A stretch of DNA of 64,000 bases, from positions 2,180,001-2,244,000 of the forward strand of contig NZ_CP061474.1 in NCBI RefSeq assembly GCF_014679505.1, in the 5' to 3' direction. Source of the DNA: Geobacillus sp. 46C-IIa (lineage in GTDB: Bacteria; Bacillota; Bacilli; Bacillales; Anoxybacillaceae). Position numbers and translations under genes: made by a program. The notes beneath the pieces are model-generated. The model saw only the letters and a list, made by a program, of their open reading frames with translations. It was not told the origin of the DNA and did not search any database. Shown piece after piece: positions 26,936 to 39,016 of the stretch. Each line of letters starts with the position of its first letter. Positions within the stretch are counted from its first letter, which is position 1.

Positions 26936-29145
26936 GCCCGAGCCACTTCCTGCATGACGTACGCCTCGATGACGTCTCCTTCTTTAATATCGTTGAAGTT
27001 TTTGATGGTCACGCCGCACTCATATCCTTGCGCCACTTCGCGCACATCGTCTTTATACCGTTTGAGCGAGTCGATTTCGCCTTCGTACACGACGATGCCT
27101 TGACGGATCAGGCGCACTTTGCTGTCGCGGGTGATTTTGCCGTCGGTGACGTAACACCCGGCGATCGTGCCGACTTTCGACACTTTGAACGTTTGCCGCA
27201 CTTCCGCCTGGCCGATCACTTTTTCTTCGTATTCCGGGTCGAGCATCCCTTTCATCGCCGCTTCAATTTCTTCGATGACGTTGTAAATGATGCGGTGGAG
27301 GCGGATGTCGACGTTTTCCGATTCGGCCGCGCGCTTCGCATTGGCGTCCGGACGGACGTTAAAGCCGATGACGATCGCGTTGGAGGTCGTTGCCAATAAA
27401 ATATCCGACTCCGTAATGGCGCCGACCGCCGCATGGATGATTTTCACGCGCACGCCTTCGACATCGATTTTTTGCAAGGCGGCGACAAGCGCTTCGACCG
27501 ATCCTTGGACGTCGGCTTTGACGATCAAGTTCAGCTCTTTCATTTCACCTTGCTTAATTTGCTCAAACAAATCGTCCAAGCTGACGCGCGTTTTCACGCT
27601 CCGCTGCTCCTGCAGCTGCCGCTGCGCCCGCGCTTCTCCAATTTGCCGCGCTTTCTTCTCATCTTCAAATACCATAAAGCGGTCGCCGGCTTGCGGCACA
27701 TCGTGCAGCCCGGTAATTTCAACCGGCATCGACGGGCCGGCTTCTTTGACGCGCCGCCCACTGTCGTTGACCATCGCCCGCACGCGCCCGTACGTCGTGC
27801 CGACGACGATCGGGTCGCCGATTTTCAGCGTGCCGGCTTGGACGAGCAGCGTCGCTACCGGGCCGCGCCCTTTGTCAAGCTTCGCTTCGATCACCGTGCC
27901 GATGGCGCGTCGGTTCGGGTTCGCTTTTAATTCTTCCATTTCGCTGACAAGCAAAACCATTTCTAACAGCTGGTCAATGCCGTCTTTCGTTTTCGCCGAC
28001 AGCTTGCAGAAAATCGTATCGCCGCCCCATTCTTCCGGAACGAGGTTGTACTCCATCAACTCTTGCATGACGCGATCCGGGTTGGCTTCCGGTTTATCCA
28101 TTTTGTTAATGGCGACGATCATCGGCACGTTCGCCGCTTTGGCGTGGTTGATCGCCTCGACCGTCTGCGGCATGACCCCGTCATCGGCAGCGACAACAAG
28201 AATGACGATATCCGTCACTTGCGCGCCGCGCGCCCGCATCGTCGTAAACGCTTCATGCCCCGGTGTATCAAGGAACGTAATTTTTTTGCCGTTGACCGTT
28301 ACTTGATAAGCGCCGATATGCTGGGTAATGCCGCCCGCCTCCTGCTCGGTTACTTTCGAGTGGCGGATCGCATCAAGAAGCGTCGTTTTCCCGTGGTCAA
28401 CGTGCCCCATAATCGTGACGACCGGCGGCCGTTCGGTTAAGTCTTCTGGCGCATCGACAATTTCGATCGTTTCAAAATTCGTTTCATCGATCGTCACTTT
28501 TTCTTCGACTTCAACGCCGTAATCAGAGCAGATGAGCTCGATCGCATCCTTGTCTAAATCTTGGTTAATCGTCGCCATCACGCCGAGCATAAACAGCTTT
28601 TTAATGATTTCCGACGGCTCGCGGCCAAGTTTTTTCGCCAATTCGGCCACCGTGAGCGAGCCTTCGAACGTAATTTTTTTCGGCAGCTCTTTTTCTTTTT
28701 TCGCCGGCTGCGGCGCCTGCTTCGCGGCCGGGGCGGCTTGTTTTTTTCCTTTCGCCGGCCCTTTTCCTTTTTTCTTCGCCGCTTGGAACAGCTTCTTTTC
28801 TTGCTGCTGCGCTTCTGTTTTTTTCGTTTCCTTTCCTTTCACCGCTCCCTTCTTCTTCGCTGGCTTCGCCGTTTCTTTCGTGTCATCAAAAATTTCCTCA
28901 TCGACAAAATCGGCGGCTTTCGCCGGCGTCGGGCGCTTCGGCTTTTCCGTTTTCTTTTCCGCTTTTTTCTCCTCTTTTTTCCCGGCGTTTGGGCGGTACT
29001 GATGGTCGAGCTTTTCGACGACATCAGCCTCGAGCATGGCCATATGGTTGTTCACTTCAATGTTCATTTCTTTCAATTTATGGATAACGTCCTTGCTTGG
29101 CACGTTATGTTTTTTCGCGTATTCGTACACACGCATTTTTGACAT
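26932..29145 (-). CDS. infB: Translation initiation factor IF-2
   Basis: This is a GTPase of about 737 residues that brings fMet-tRNA to the ribosome. A short N-terminal domain ([19 protein letters not shown]) is followed by a Lys/Ala/Pro-rich low-complexity linker (about 60-175), then the G domain with [16 protein letters not shown] and NKMDK, and the beta-barrel and C-terminal fMet-tRNA-binding domains. The start is the ATG at 29143-29145 after GGGGGTG; the longer frame to 29292 extends through ylxQ and is an artefact. It is the central gene of the nusA operon. Confidence 0.97.
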   Translation of the reverse strand: MSKMRVYEYAKKHNVPSKDVIHKLKEMNIEVNNHMAMLEADVVEKLDHQYRPNAGKKEEKKAEKKTEKPKRPTPAKAADFVDEEIFDDTKETAKPAKKKGAVKGKETKKTEAQQQEKKLFQAAKKKGKGPAKGKKQAAPAAKQAPQPAKKEKELPKKITFEGSLTVAELAKKLGREPSEIIKKLFMLGVMATINQDLDKDAIELICSDYGVEVEEKVTIDETNFETIEIVDAPEDLTERPPVVTIMGHVDHGKTTLLDAIRHSKVTEQEAGGITQHIGAYQVTVNGKKITFLDTPGHEAFTTMRARGAQVTDIVILVVAADDGVMPQTVEAINHAKAANVPMIVAINKMDKPEANPDRVMQELMEYNLVPEEWGGDTIFCKLSAKTKDGIDQLLEMVLLVSEMEELKANPNRRAIGTVIEAKLDKGRGPVATLLVQAGTLKIGDPIVVGTTYGRVRAMVNDSGRRVKEAGPSMPVEITGLHDVPQAGDRFMVFEDEKKARQIGEARAQRQLQEQRSVKTRVSLDDLFEQIKQGEMKELNLIVKADVQGSVEALVAALQKIDVEGVRVKIIHAAVGAITESDILLATTSNAIVIGFNVRPDANAKRAAESENVDIRLHRIIYNVIEEIEAAMKGMLDPEYEEKVIGQAEVRQTFKVSKVGTIAGCYVTDGKITRDSKVRLIRQGIVVYEGEIDSLKRYKDDVREVAQGYECGVTIKNFNDIKEGDVIEAYVMQEVARA

Positions 29146-29164
29146 ACATTCACCCCCATAAAAA

Positions 29165-29467
29165 TCAGTCGAGCATCGTTTGCAATTGGCGCGCGAACCC
29201 TTCGTCGGTGACAGCGACGACGACGCGGGCGTCTTTGCCGATCGCGCCGCCGAGCGTATACCGGTCCGGCACTTTGCAAAGCGGGACGCCATAAAACGTA
29301 CATTTATCGGTCACTTTTTTTTCCGTATTGGCCGATGCATCTTCCGAGAGCAAAACGAGCCGCGCCTTGCCCCGCTGCACTTCCTTCACGACAAGCCCCT
29401 CGCCGGAAACGACTTTTCCGGCTCGCTGCGCCAACCCTAACAGCGATGCCCAGCGGCTACTTCTCAT
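29165..29467 (-). CDS. ylxQ: L7Ae-family RNA-binding protein YlxQ
   Basis: This is a protein of about 100 residues with the L7Ae/L30e/YlxQ fold: [15 protein letters not shown] near the N terminus, LVLLSEDAS and GRSIGKDAR-like segments (here [14 protein letters not shown]). Such proteins bind kink-turn RNA. I place the start at the ATG 29465-29467, overlapping the rnpM stop by 11 bases; the longer frame adds a basic leader lying inside rnpM. It is encoded between rnpM and infB in the nusA operon. Confidence 0.88.
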   Translation of the reverse strand: MRSSRWASLLGLAQRAGKVVSGEGLVVKEVQRGKARLVLLSEDASANTEKKVTDKCTFYGVPLCKVPDRYTLGGAIGKDARVVVAVTDEGFARQLQTMLD

Positions 29468-29747
29468 ATCCTGCCTGTTTCTCCTTTTCCGCCAAAGCGA
29501 GCAGCTCCTCATACAGCGCATCGGCAATATCAGCTTTTAAATGGCGGGCCAAAATGTTTTTCTTTTTCGCCTGCAAAATACATTCCGGATCGAGGGTAAT
29601 ATACGCGCCGCGCCCCGCCTTTTTGCCGGTCGGGTCAATCGATACGTCCCCTTCTTTCGAACGGACGATGCGCACCATTTCCCGTTTCGGCTTCATCTCT
29701 CCGGTGACGACGCATTTGCGCAACGGAATTTTCTTTTGCGCTGCCAT
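29457..29747 (-). CDS. rnpM: YlxR family protein (RNase P modulator RnpM)
   Basis: This is a 96-residue DUF448/YlxR protein with the diagnostic [20 protein letters not shown] start and [13 protein letters not shown] segment. In B. subtilis, YlxR has been reported to bind RNase P RNA and modulate the enzyme (name rnpM). The start is the ATG at 29745-29747, seven bases after GAGGGGG; an ATG two codons earlier is too close to that sequence. It follows nusA by 12 bases. Confidence 0.9.
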   Translation of the reverse strand: MAAQKKIPLRKCVVTGEMKPKREMVRIVRSKEGDVSIDPTGKKAGRGAYITLDPECILQAKKKNILARHLKADIADALYEELLALAEKEKQAGYEK

Positions 29748-29759
29748 CTTCATTCCCCC

Positions 29760-30911
29760 TCACTCGATTTCCGCCGTTGCATCAAATGGCTGGCCGCTCT
29801 CATCACTATTTTCATTATCGGCCGTCACGCCGTCGAAATCAAGCGAAGTGGATGGCGCATGCGGGTCGATGCCCATTTCCCGCGCTTCCGATTCGCTTTT
29901 AATATCGATTTTCCAGCCGGTCAATTTTGCGGCCAGCCGGGCGTTTTGCCCACGCTTGCCGATGGCGAGCGACAGCTGGTAGTCCGGGACGATGACGGTC
30001 GTCGCCTTTTGTTCTTCATTCACGATGACGCGCAGCACTTTCGCTGGGCTTAGCGCGTTGGCGACAAACTCGACCGGGTCAGCCGACCAGCGGACGATAT
30101 CAATTTTTTCCCCGTTCAGCTCATCGACGATCGCCTGCACGCGCTGCCCCTTTGGCCCGACGCAAGCGCCAACCGGATCGACTTCCGGATTGTCGGAATG
30201 AACGGAAATTTTTGAGCGGTCGCCGGCTTCACGGGCGATCGATTTAATTTCAACCGTGCCGTCGTAAATTTCCGGCACTTCAAGCTCAAACAGCCGCTTC
30301 AGCAAGCCCGGATGGGTGCGGGAGACGAAAATTTGCGGCCCTTTCGTCGTTTTTTCCACTTTTGTAATGTAGACTTTCAGCCGATCGTGCGGTTTGTACG
30401 TTTCGTTCGGCATTTGCTCGTTCGCCGGCAGGAGCGCTTCCGCTTTGCCGAGGCTGACATAGACAAAGCGCGGGTCAATGCGCTGGACGATGCCGGTCAT
30501 AATGTCCTCTTCCCGGTCGACGAATTCGGCGTAAATGATGCTCCGCTCCGCTTCGCGCACGCGCTGGGTAACGACTTGTTTCGCCGTCTGCGCGGCGATG
30601 CGGCCGAAATCGCGCGGCGTCACTTCGAGTTCGACGACGTCGCCGATTTGGTAGTTCGGGTTGAGTCGCTGCGCCTCCTCGAGCGAAATTTCAAGGCGCG
30701 GGTCGATCACCTCTTCAACGACATCTTTGCGGGCGAGCACCCGGATCGTTCCCGTGTCCATATTTAAATCGACACGCACGTTTTGCGCCTGTCCGAAGTT
30801 GCGTTTATACGCTGAAACGAGCGCCGCTTCAATCGCTTCCATGACGACTTCTTTGCTGATGCCTTTTTCCCGCATCAGATCGGCTAACGCCTCAAGCAAC
30901 TGCGTGTTCAT
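29760..30911 (-). CDS. nusA: Transcription elongation/termination factor NusA
   Basis: This is a 383-residue NusA with an N-terminal RNA-polymerase-binding domain (to about 130), an S1 domain (SIIYAEFVDREEDIMTGIVQ region), and KH1 and KH2 domains (VGPKGQRVQAIVDEL; IGKRGQNARLAAKLTGW). The acidic C-terminal repeats of the E. coli protein are absent, as is normal in Firmicutes; the tail is short and acidic. It promotes pausing and intrinsic termination. It is the second gene of its operon, so the rimP leader hairpin could be a site of NusA autocontrol, which is inference. Confidence 0.96.
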   Translation of the reverse strand: MNTQLLEALADLMREKGISKEVVMEAIEAALVSAYKRNFGQAQNVRVDLNMDTGTIRVLARKDVVEEVIDPRLEISLEEAQRLNPNYQIGDVVELEVTPRDFGRIAAQTAKQVVTQRVREAERSIIYAEFVDREEDIMTGIVQRIDPRFVYVSLGKAEALLPANEQMPNETYKPHDRLKVYITKVEKTTKGPQIFVSRTHPGLLKRLFELEVPEIYDGTVEIKSIAREAGDRSKISVHSDNPEVDPVGACVGPKGQRVQAIVDELNGEKIDIVRWSADPVEFVANALSPAKVLRVIVNEEQKATTVIVPDYQLSLAIGKRGQNARLAAKLTGWKIDIKSESEAREMGIDPHAPSTSLDFDGVTADNENSDESGQPFDATAEIE

Positions 30912-30935
30912 GAAACGAAAATCCCCCTTTTATCA

Positions 30936-31409
30936 TTAGAAGAAAATGACGGCTAGTCTTGCGCTCGCCACTTTTTCATACGGAATGGCGACCGTTTTTT
31001 GCCGTCCGCGGTCTTTGACCGACAGCGTGACGGTCGTTCCGTCAAAGGCGGTTAATTCGCCTTCAAACTGCTTTTCTCCTGCAATGGGCTCATACGTTTT
31101 GATATATACATGTTTCCCAATCGCTTTGACAAAATCTTTTTCATTTTTTAACGGCCGCTCCGCCCCCGGCGACGAGACTTCTAAAAAATAGTTGTGCGGA
31201 ATCGGATCAACCTCATCGAGCTTTTCGCTCAGCTTTTCACTGACGACGCCGCATTGTTCAATATCGACCCCGTCGTCTGAATCAATAAAAACGCGCAAAA
31301 ACCAGTTTTTTCCCTCTTTCACATATTCAATGTCTACTAATTCCAATTCCATCTCATTCAAAATCGGCGTGACAAGCTGTTCGACCGTTTCTGTCACTTT
31401 TTTGCTCAT
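30936..31409 (-). CDS. rimP: Ribosome maturation factor RimP
   Basis: This is a 157-residue 30S assembly factor (YlxS/RimP). It has the [20 protein letters not shown] start, [11 protein letters not shown], the [10 protein letters not shown] signature and a C-terminal SH3-like domain. The start is the ATG at 31407-31409 six bases after GGAGG; the longer frame to 31505 lies in the leader. It is the first gene of the nusA-infB operon, about 150 bases downstream of a strong promoter. Confidence 0.95.
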   Translation of the reverse strand: MSKKVTETVEQLVTPILNEMELELVDIEYVKEGKNWFLRVFIDSDDGVDIEQCGVVSEKLSEKLDEVDPIPHNYFLEVSSPGAERPLKNEKDFVKAIGKHVYIKTYEPIAGEKQFEGELTAFDGTTVTLSVKDRGRQKTVAIPYEKVASARLAVIFF

Positions 31410-31509
31410 CGTTTTCCTCCTTACCGAGCAAACCTGCATGTATGGCATAATGAGAAAATCCCCTGCACAGGGCGGGGAATGAACGAAAGACGGATGCCAA
31501 TTCAAGACG

Positions 31510-31533
31510 AAAGAGTGGGTTTCCCCACTCTTT
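31510..31533 (-). other. Leader hairpin upstream of rimP
   Basis: A perfect 10-bp stem (31510-31519 with 31524-31533, 4-base loop) lies in the rimP operon leader. On the minus strand only a short CTTTCG follows. It is flanked by a 9-base direct repeat GAATTGGCA (31495-31503 and 31549-31557 on the minus strand). It could attenuate the operon or terminate polC read-through. Confidence 0.6.
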
Positions 31534-31564
31534 GCTTGCCATTATCTTTGCCAATTCCACTAAA

Positions 31565-31593
31565 ACTATAACACATTGGGAAATATATTGCAA
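31565..31593 (-). promoter_or_regulatory. Sigma-A promoter for the rimP-nusA-infB operon
   Basis: TTGCAA (31588-31593), 17 bases, then TGtTATAGT with hexamer 31565-31570 (extended -10) on the minus strand, 15 bases after the polC stop. It is the best-formed promoter I see in the window. Confidence 0.72.
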
Positions 31594-31607
31594 CGAAAAA
31601 CCGTCCG

Positions 31608-34600
31608 TCAGAACAGAGACAGCTGGTTGTGATCCGGAAGCGAGTCGAGGCAGCCGCGGCTTTCGAGATATTCAAGGAGCGTTTTCGACACTTTGCCGCG
31701 CTGCTGCAAATCCTCTTTCGACAAAAACTCCCCTTCTTCGCGGGCGCGCACGATGTTTTGCGCGACGTTCGTCCCGAGACCCGGAATGGCGTTAAACGGC
31801 GGAATGAGCGAACGGCCGTCAATGACAAACTCGGTCGCCTGCGAGCGATACAAGTCAATATTTTTAAAGGAAAAGCCGCGCTCGCACATTTCCAGCGCCA
31901 CCTCAAGCACGGTAAGCAAACTTTTCTCTTTCGCTGTAGCCTGGATGCCTTTGGCGTTAATTTCTTCAATCCGCCTGCGAATGGCGGCCGAGCCTTTGAT
32001 CATGGCGTCAAGGTCGAAATCTTCCGCCCGCACCGTAAAGTATGACGCGTAATACAAGAGCGGATGGTGCACTTTAAAATAGGCGATGCGCACCGCCATT
32101 AACACGTAGGCGGCGGCGTGCGCTTTCGGGAACATGTATTTGATTTTTTTGCACGAATCGATGTACCACTCCGGCACGTCATGCTTGCGCATTTCCGCTT
32201 CAAATTCCGGCGTCAAGCCTTTCCCTTTGCGCACCGATTCCATAATTTTAAACGCCAACGACGGCTCGAGCCCGCGGTAAATGAGATATACCATAATGTC
32301 GTCGCGGCAGCCGATCACTTCCGACAGCGTGCACGTGCCGTTTTGGATGAGCTCTTGTGCATTGCCGAGCCAGACGTCGGTGCCGTGCGACAACCCGGAA
32401 ATTTGCACGAGCTCAGAAAACGTTTTTGGTTTTGTTTCTTCCAACATTTGCCGGACGAAGCGCGTGCCAAACTCCGGAATGCCGATCGTGCCGACGTTGC
32501 ACATAATTTGCTCCGGCGTGACGCCAAGCGGCTCCGTGCTGCTGAAAATGCCCATCACGTCCGGGTCGTCGGTCGGAATGGTCTTCGGATCAATGCCGCT
32601 TAAATCTTGCAACATGCGGATGACGGTCGGATCGTCGTGCCCAAGAATATCAAGCTTCAGCAAATTATCGTGAATCGAGTGGAAGTCAAAATGGGTCGTC
32701 CGCCACTCCGATGACGTATCATCAGCCGGATATTGAATCGGCGTAAAGTCGTAAATTTCCATGTAATCCGGAACGACGATAATGCCGCCCGGGTGCTGAC
32801 CGGTCGTCCGTTTCACCCCGGTGCAGCCGGCCGCAAGCCGGTCGATTTCCGCGCCGCGCAACTCTAGGTTATGGTCGCTCGCATAGCCTTTGACAAACCC
32901 GTACGCCGTTTTGTCGGCAACCGTGCCGATCGTGCCGGCGCGGTAGACGTTGTCTTCGCCAAACAGCACTTTCGTATAGTTATGGGCGCGCGGCTGGTAT
33001 TCCCCCGAGAAGTTCAAGTCAATATCCGGCACTTTATCGCCTTTAAAGCCGAGGAACGTCTCAAACGGGATGTCGTGCCCGTCTTTTTTGTATTTCGCCC
33101 CGCATTGCGGGCAGTTTTGATCTGGCAAGTCAAAGCCTGAGCCGACCGAGCCGTCATTAAAAAACTCGGAATGTTTGCAGTTCGGGCAGACGTAATGCGG
33201 CGGCAGCGGGTTCACTTCGGTAATTTCGGTCATCGTCGCGACAAACGACGAGCCGACCGACCCGCGCGATCCGACGAGATAGCCGTCATCAAGCGATTTT
33301 TTCACCAGTTTATGTGAAATTAAATAAATGACGGCAAAGCCGTGGCCGATGATGCTTTTCAGCTCTTTTTCGAGCCGCTCTTCGACGAGCTTCGGCAATG
33401 GATCGCCATAAATTTCCTTCGCCCGCCGATAGCTCATTTCCCGGATTTCCTCTTCCGCCCCCTCAATGCGCGGCGTATACAGCTCGTCTTTAATCGGTTT
33501 GACGTCGCCGATTAACGAGGCGATTTTTTGCGTGTTGTCGACGACGATTTCTTTCGCTTTTTCCGTCCCTAAAAACGAGAAACAGTCAAGCATTTCATCC
33601 GTCGTGCGGAAATAGACATCCGGCAGCTCGTGCCGGTTGAGCGGGTTCGCTCCGCCTTGCGAGTGGATTAAAATTTTCCGGTAAATTTTATCTTCCGGAT
33701 TTAAGTAATGGACGTTGCCGGTGGCGACGACCGGGATGTTCAGCTTCTCGCCGAGGGCGACGATGCTGCGAATAATGTCTTTAATCATTTCCTCATCTTT
33801 GACATAATCCATCTCGATCAGCGGCTGATACACCTCGGGCGGATGCACCTCAAGGAAATCGTAAAAGCGGGCGATCTCTTCCACTTCCTCCGGCGCCTTT
33901 TGGATCAAGTTATCAAACAGCTCCCCTTTGTCGCAGCCCGAACCGACAAGCAAGCCGTCGCGGTGCTTCACAAGCACGGAGCGCGGAATGCGCGGCACGC
34001 GGTGGAAATACTCAACGTGCGACAAGGAAACGAGCTTAAACAAATTTTTCAGCCCCGTCTCGTTTTGCGCCAACAGCGTCACGTGAAACGGGCGCGACAG
34101 CCGATATGATGCTTCGCTATGCGTGCGGCTGTTCAACTCATCGTGGTACAAAATGCCCCGCTCTTCTGCTTCTTTTAACAGCCGCATGAGCAAATGACCG
34201 GTCGCCTCAGCGTCATAAATGGCGCGATGGTGCTGTGTCAATTCAATGTCAAACTTTTTGCAAAGCGTGTTGAGACGGTGGTTTTTCAAATCCGGATATA
34301 AAAAGCGGGCGAGTTCAAGCGTATCGATGACCGGATTGATGACTTTGCCAAACCCCATCTTCGTAAGCCCTGCATTTAAAAAACCGATGTCAAAGCTGGC
34401 GTTATGGGCGGCAAGCGTCGAATCGCCGGCCCACTCGATAAAACGGCGGAGCACGTCTTCGACATCCGGGGCGTCTTTCACCATCTCATCGGTAATGCCG
34501 GTCAGTTCCATCGTCGTCACCGACAACGGATGGTGCGGATTGGCAAACGACATAAACCGGTCGATGATTTCACCGTCTTTCACTTTCACCGCCGCCAGCT

Positions 34601-35909
34601 CGATGATCGTGTTGTATACGGCTGACAATCCCGTCGTTTCGACGTCAAAGACGACATACGTCTCATCGGAAAGCCGGCGGTGCTCCTCATTGTAGGCGAT
34701 CGGCACCCCGTCGTCAACGACGTTCGCCTCCATGCCATACAACACTTTCACACCGTGTTTTTTCGCCGCACTGTACGCTTCCGGAAATGATTGAACAACG
34801 GCATGGTCGGTGACGGCAATCGCCGGGTGGCCCCATTTTTTCGCCTGCTCAATGAGCTTCGCCACGGAAGTGACGGCATCCATTTGGCTCATCGGCGTGT
34901 GCAAATGGAGCTCGACCCGTTTTTCCCCTTCCGGCGCCGTGTCGCGCCGCTCGTTCGCCGCCACTTCGTTTAAATCGTTGGCGATGATGACTAAATCGCG
35001 GACGAACGTATCGTTTTGCACGCTGCCGCGCACTTTCACCCACATGCCTTTTTTCACGCCGGCCATCAGCGCGGCGTCTTCTTTGTCGCGCGAGAACATT
35101 TTGACTAAAATGGAGTTCGTGTAATCCGTGATTTTTGCCGTCAGCAGTGTACGGCCGCTTTTGAGTTCGCTCACTTCAGCGTCAAACACATACCCTTGCA
35201 CGACGACGCGCCGCTCTTCCTCGACGATCGTCTCGAGCGGGCGCACCGGCTCCTCGTCGCGGATCGGGTAGCCGATGACAAGCGGGCCGGACGGAGAAGC
35301 CGCCGCTTTTTCCTCCTCCTTCGCCAAATCCGTCAGCACAGCGAGCGCCCGCTCTTCATCTTCTTGCTGTTTTTGCGCCAAAAACTGCTCCATTTCCTGT
35401 TCAGCCGGCTGAATGCTGACTTCGAGATGAAGGAGAGGAAACCCGAATGAAGCGTATACATTGGCGATTTTTTTGGCGAATCGCCGCTTGACTGCCAACG
35501 CTTCCGCCTCATGGCGGGCGGTGACAAAGAGCTTGTTTCCTTTCACCGCCGGCGTCTGTCGGCTGAGCAAATCGACGAGCGGCGACACGCCTTCTTGCAG
35601 CTGTTCGAGGCAAAGCGGCCAATACGCCTGCACATCTGTTTCGGTCACATGCGGCGCTTCCACATGCACCGTATGCCGGACGGCAGCGATATGGCGGAAT
35701 GCCGCCGCCAGCCGATCCGTAAACGGCTTGTACACGTCAATTGGCAACACGTTTGCGAATTGGAAATGAAAGTGCCAACTTTTTTCCTCTTTATCAATCA
35801 CGACTTTGCGAATGGCCGCCTCACGGAAATACGGCATCCACTCATCCGACGTCATTTTCAGCTGCTCGAGCAATACGAGAAACCGCTCTTTTTGTTCTTT
35901 CGTAACCAT
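31608..35909 (-). CDS. polC: DNA polymerase III PolC (Gram-positive replicase)
   Basis: This is a 1433-residue replicative polymerase. In order: N-terminal domains, an OB fold (about 225-320), a PHP domain starting [16 protein letters not shown], into which is inserted a DEDD 3'-5' exonuclease ([20 protein letters not shown]), then the zinc finger (CPNCKH and CPQCGAK) and the Pol III catalytic core with [16 protein letters not shown], and a C-terminal helix-hairpin-helix region. It proofreads and extends leading and lagging strands. The start is the ATG at 35907-35909 after GAGGGGA. It is preceded by an extended -10 promoter and a GC-rich hairpin. Confidence 0.97.
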   Translation of the reverse strand: MVTKEQKERFLVLLEQLKMTSDEWMPYFREAAIRKVVIDKEEKSWHFHFQFANVLPIDVYKPFTDRLAAAFRHIAAVRHTVHVEAPHVTETDVQAYWPLCLEQLQEGVSPLVDLLSRQTPAVKGNKLFVTARHEAEALAVKRRFAKKIANVYASFGFPLLHLEVSIQPAEQEMEQFLAQKQQEDEERALAVLTDLAKEEEKAAASPSGPLVIGYPIRDEEPVRPLETIVEEERRVVVQGYVFDAEVSELKSGRTLLTAKITDYTNSILVKMFSRDKEDAALMAGVKKGMWVKVRGSVQNDTFVRDLVIIANDLNEVAANERRDTAPEGEKRVELHLHTPMSQMDAVTSVAKLIEQAKKWGHPAIAVTDHAVVQSFPEAYSAAKKHGVKVLYGMEANVVDDGVPIAYNEEHRRLSDETYVVFDVETTGLSAVYNTIIELAAVKVKDGEIIDRFMSFANPHHPLSVTTMELTGITDEMVKDAPDVEDVLRRFIEWAGDSTLAAHNASFDIGFLNAGLTKMGFGKVINPVIDTLELARFLYPDLKNHRLNTLCKKFDIELTQHHRAIYDAEATGHLLMRLLKEAEERGILYHDELNSRTHSEASYRLSRPFHVTLLAQNETGLKNLFKLVSLSHVEYFHRVPRIPRSVLVKHRDGLLVGSGCDKGELFDNLIQKAPEEVEEIARFYDFLEVHPPEVYQPLIEMDYVKDEEMIKDIIRSIVALGEKLNIPVVATGNVHYLNPEDKIYRKILIHSQGGANPLNRHELPDVYFRTTDEMLDCFSFLGTEKAKEIVVDNTQKIASLIGDVKPIKDELYTPRIEGAEEEIREMSYRRAKEIYGDPLPKLVEERLEKELKSIIGHGFAVIYLISHKLVKKSLDDGYLVGSRGSVGSSFVATMTEITEVNPLPPHYVCPNCKHSEFFNDGSVGSGFDLPDQNCPQCGAKYKKDGHDIPFETFLGFKGDKVPDIDLNFSGEYQPRAHNYTKVLFGEDNVYRAGTIGTVADKTAYGFVKGYASDHNLELRGAEIDRLAAGCTGVKRTTGQHPGGIIVVPDYMEIYDFTPIQYPADDTSSEWRTTHFDFHSIHDNLLKLDILGHDDPTVIRMLQDLSGIDPKTIPTDDPDVMGIFSSTEPLGVTPEQIMCNVGTIGIPEFGTRFVRQMLEETKPKTFSELVQISGLSHGTDVWLGNAQELIQNGTCTLSEVIGCRDDIMVYLIYRGLEPSLAFKIMESVRKGKGLTPEFEAEMRKHDVPEWYIDSCKKIKYMFPKAHAAAYVLMAVRIAYFKVHHPLLYYASYFTVRAEDFDLDAMIKGSAAIRRRIEEINAKGIQATAKEKSLLTVLEVALEMCERGFSFKNIDLYRSQATEFVIDGRSLIPPFNAIPGLGTNVAQNIVRAREEGEFLSKEDLQQRGKVSKTLLEYLESRGCLDSLPDHNQLSLF

Positions 35910-35945
35910 GACTTCCCCTCTCAACGAAATCGTTTCTCTGTTCCT

Positions 35946-35954
35946 ATCATACCA
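35946..35954 (-). promoter_or_regulatory. Extended -10 candidate for polC
   Basis: The minus strand reads TGGTATGAT (35946-35954), an extended -10, 37 bases before the polC ATG. There is no good -35, as is common with extended -10 promoters. Confidence 0.42.
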
Positions 35955-35964
35955 TACAAACGGC

Positions 35965-36011
35965 AACAGCGCCGGCGAAAAAGAAACGGGTTCTCTTCCG
36001 CCGGCGCCGTT
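35965..36011 (-). other. GC-rich hairpin between proS and polC
   Basis: A perfect 9-bp GC stem (35969-35977 with 35999-36007) extended by three more pairs starts four bases after the proS stop. The T run is inside the loop instead of after the stem, so termination efficiency is doubtful. Confidence 0.6.
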
Positions 36012-36014
36012 CGT

Positions 36015-37721
<1,707 letters not shown>

Positions 37722-37748
37722 TAGCCACCTCGTTTTCTCTCTCTGTCA

Positions 37749-39014
37749 TTATAGGAAGAATTTTTGAATGTCGTTCCATGTCACCACAAGCATGAGCAGC
37801 ATGAGCAAGGCGAAGCCGATAAAATGGACCATTCCTTCTTTTTGGCGGTCGACCGGCTTGCCGCGCACCGCTTCAATGGCGAAAAAGAGGAGTCGCCCGC
37901 CGTCTAGCGCCGGCAATGGCAACAAGTTGACAATCCCAAGGTTGATGCTCAAAATCGCTCCCCATTTCATCAAGTAGTAAATGCCGGACTCAGCGACCTT
38001 TCCGGTCGATACGGCGATGCCGACCGGCCCTGACAACATATCAAGCTGAAATTGGCCGGTGATCAATTGGCCGAGTCCGACTAAAATTTGCCGCGTCCAA
38101 TAGTACGTCTCCACAAGCCCTTGTTTCACTGAACCGAACACCGATTTTTCCATCGGCTGGTACACCCCGATTAAGCCGATCGTCTCCCCTTGGATCGTTT
38201 TCTCTTCCGGGGTGACCGTCACATTCATTTCTTTCCCGTTCCGCTCAATTTGAAACTGAAGCGGTTCGTTCGGATGGGCGCGAATCGTATTGACAATTTC
38301 CGTCCATGTTTCCATCCGTTCGCCGTTGATCGCGATCACTTCGTCCCCTTGCTTCAAGCCTGCCGCACGCGCCGCCCCTTCCGGCGTCAGCTCGCCGATG
38401 ACCGGCTTGTCGACCGGATAGCCTTGCAAGAGGCCGATCAAAATAAAAACGACAAGAGCCAGAATAAAGTTGGCGAGCGGTCCGGCCAAAATCGCCATCG
38501 TCCGTTGTCCGAGCGTTTTCGAAGCAAACTGGCGATGGTACGGGGCGATTTGAATTTCTTGGCGGTCGGCGACGAAAAACGCCGGCTCTTTGATGGCAAA
38601 ACGCTCAAGCCGCTCCCCGTCGGCATAGCCAGTCACATACATACCATGCTCCAAATCAGCGTCTTCCACCTCAATCACCCGGGCGTTCGGGTAATCGTCC
38701 TTATGATTGATGACGATTTTCTCTACCTGCCCTTCGCCATCAAGCAGCAAGCCGACGACTTGCCCGCGCTTCAGTTCAATCATTTCCGGATCTTCGCCGG
38801 CCATGCGCACGAAGCCTCCAAGCGGGAGAAGCCGAATCGTATATACCGTTTCGTTTTTCTTAAACGAAAACACTTTCGGCCCGAAACCGATGGCGAACTC
38901 GCGGCAAAGAATGCCGGCCCGCTTCGCTAACAGCAAATGGCCGAGCTCGTGAAAAAACACGAGGGCGCCAAAGACGACAATAAACGAAATGATCGTTTCC
39001 AACGTTTCAACCAC
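37749..39014 (-). CDS. rasP: Site-2 intramembrane metalloprotease RasP (RseP)
   Basis: This is a 421-residue membrane zinc protease. HELGH at residues 22-26 lies in the first transmembrane helix. A cytoplasmic-facing loop, further helices (GPLANFILALVVFILIG), a PDZ domain (about 205-290) and the second active-site motif NLLPLPALDGGRLL follow. It cleaves membrane-embedded regulators such as anti-sigma factors, and signal-peptide remnants. It is two bases from dxr and probably shares the uppS-cdsA-dxr-rasP-proS transcript. Confidence 0.95.
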   Translation of the reverse strand: MVETLETIISFIVVFGALVFFHELGHLLLAKRAGILCREFAIGFGPKVFSFKKNETVYTIRLLPLGGFVRMAGEDPEMIELKRGQVVGLLLDGEGQVEKIVINHKDDYPNARVIEVEDADLEHGMYVTGYADGERLERFAIKEPAFFVADRQEIQIAPYHRQFASKTLGQRTMAILAGPLANFILALVVFILIGLLQGYPVDKPVIGELTPEGAARAAGLKQGDEVIAINGERMETWTEIVNTIRAHPNEPLQFQIERNGKEMNVTVTPEEKTIQGETIGLIGVYQPMEKSVFGSVKQGLVETYYWTRQILVGLGQLITGQFQLDMLSGPVGIAVSTGKVAESGIYYLMKWGAILSINLGIVNLLPLPALDGGRLLFFAIEAVRGKPVDRQKEGMVHFIGFALLMLLMLVVTWNDIQKFFL

Positions 39015-39016
39015 CT

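Noticed and set aside
27287..28306. 339-codon plus-strand open frame opposite infB
   Set aside because: Antisense shadow of the IF-2 G domain with Ser/Thr-rich composition and no ribosome-binding site.
28561..29142. Lys/Phe-rich repetitive region as a tandem repeat or CRISPR-like array
   Set aside because: It is the low-complexity Lys/Ala/Pro linker of IF-2 read on the other strand; no regular repeat-spacer pattern exists.
37722..37748. T-box leader before proS
   Set aside because: Only 27 bases separate proS from rasP, so no T-box can fit.
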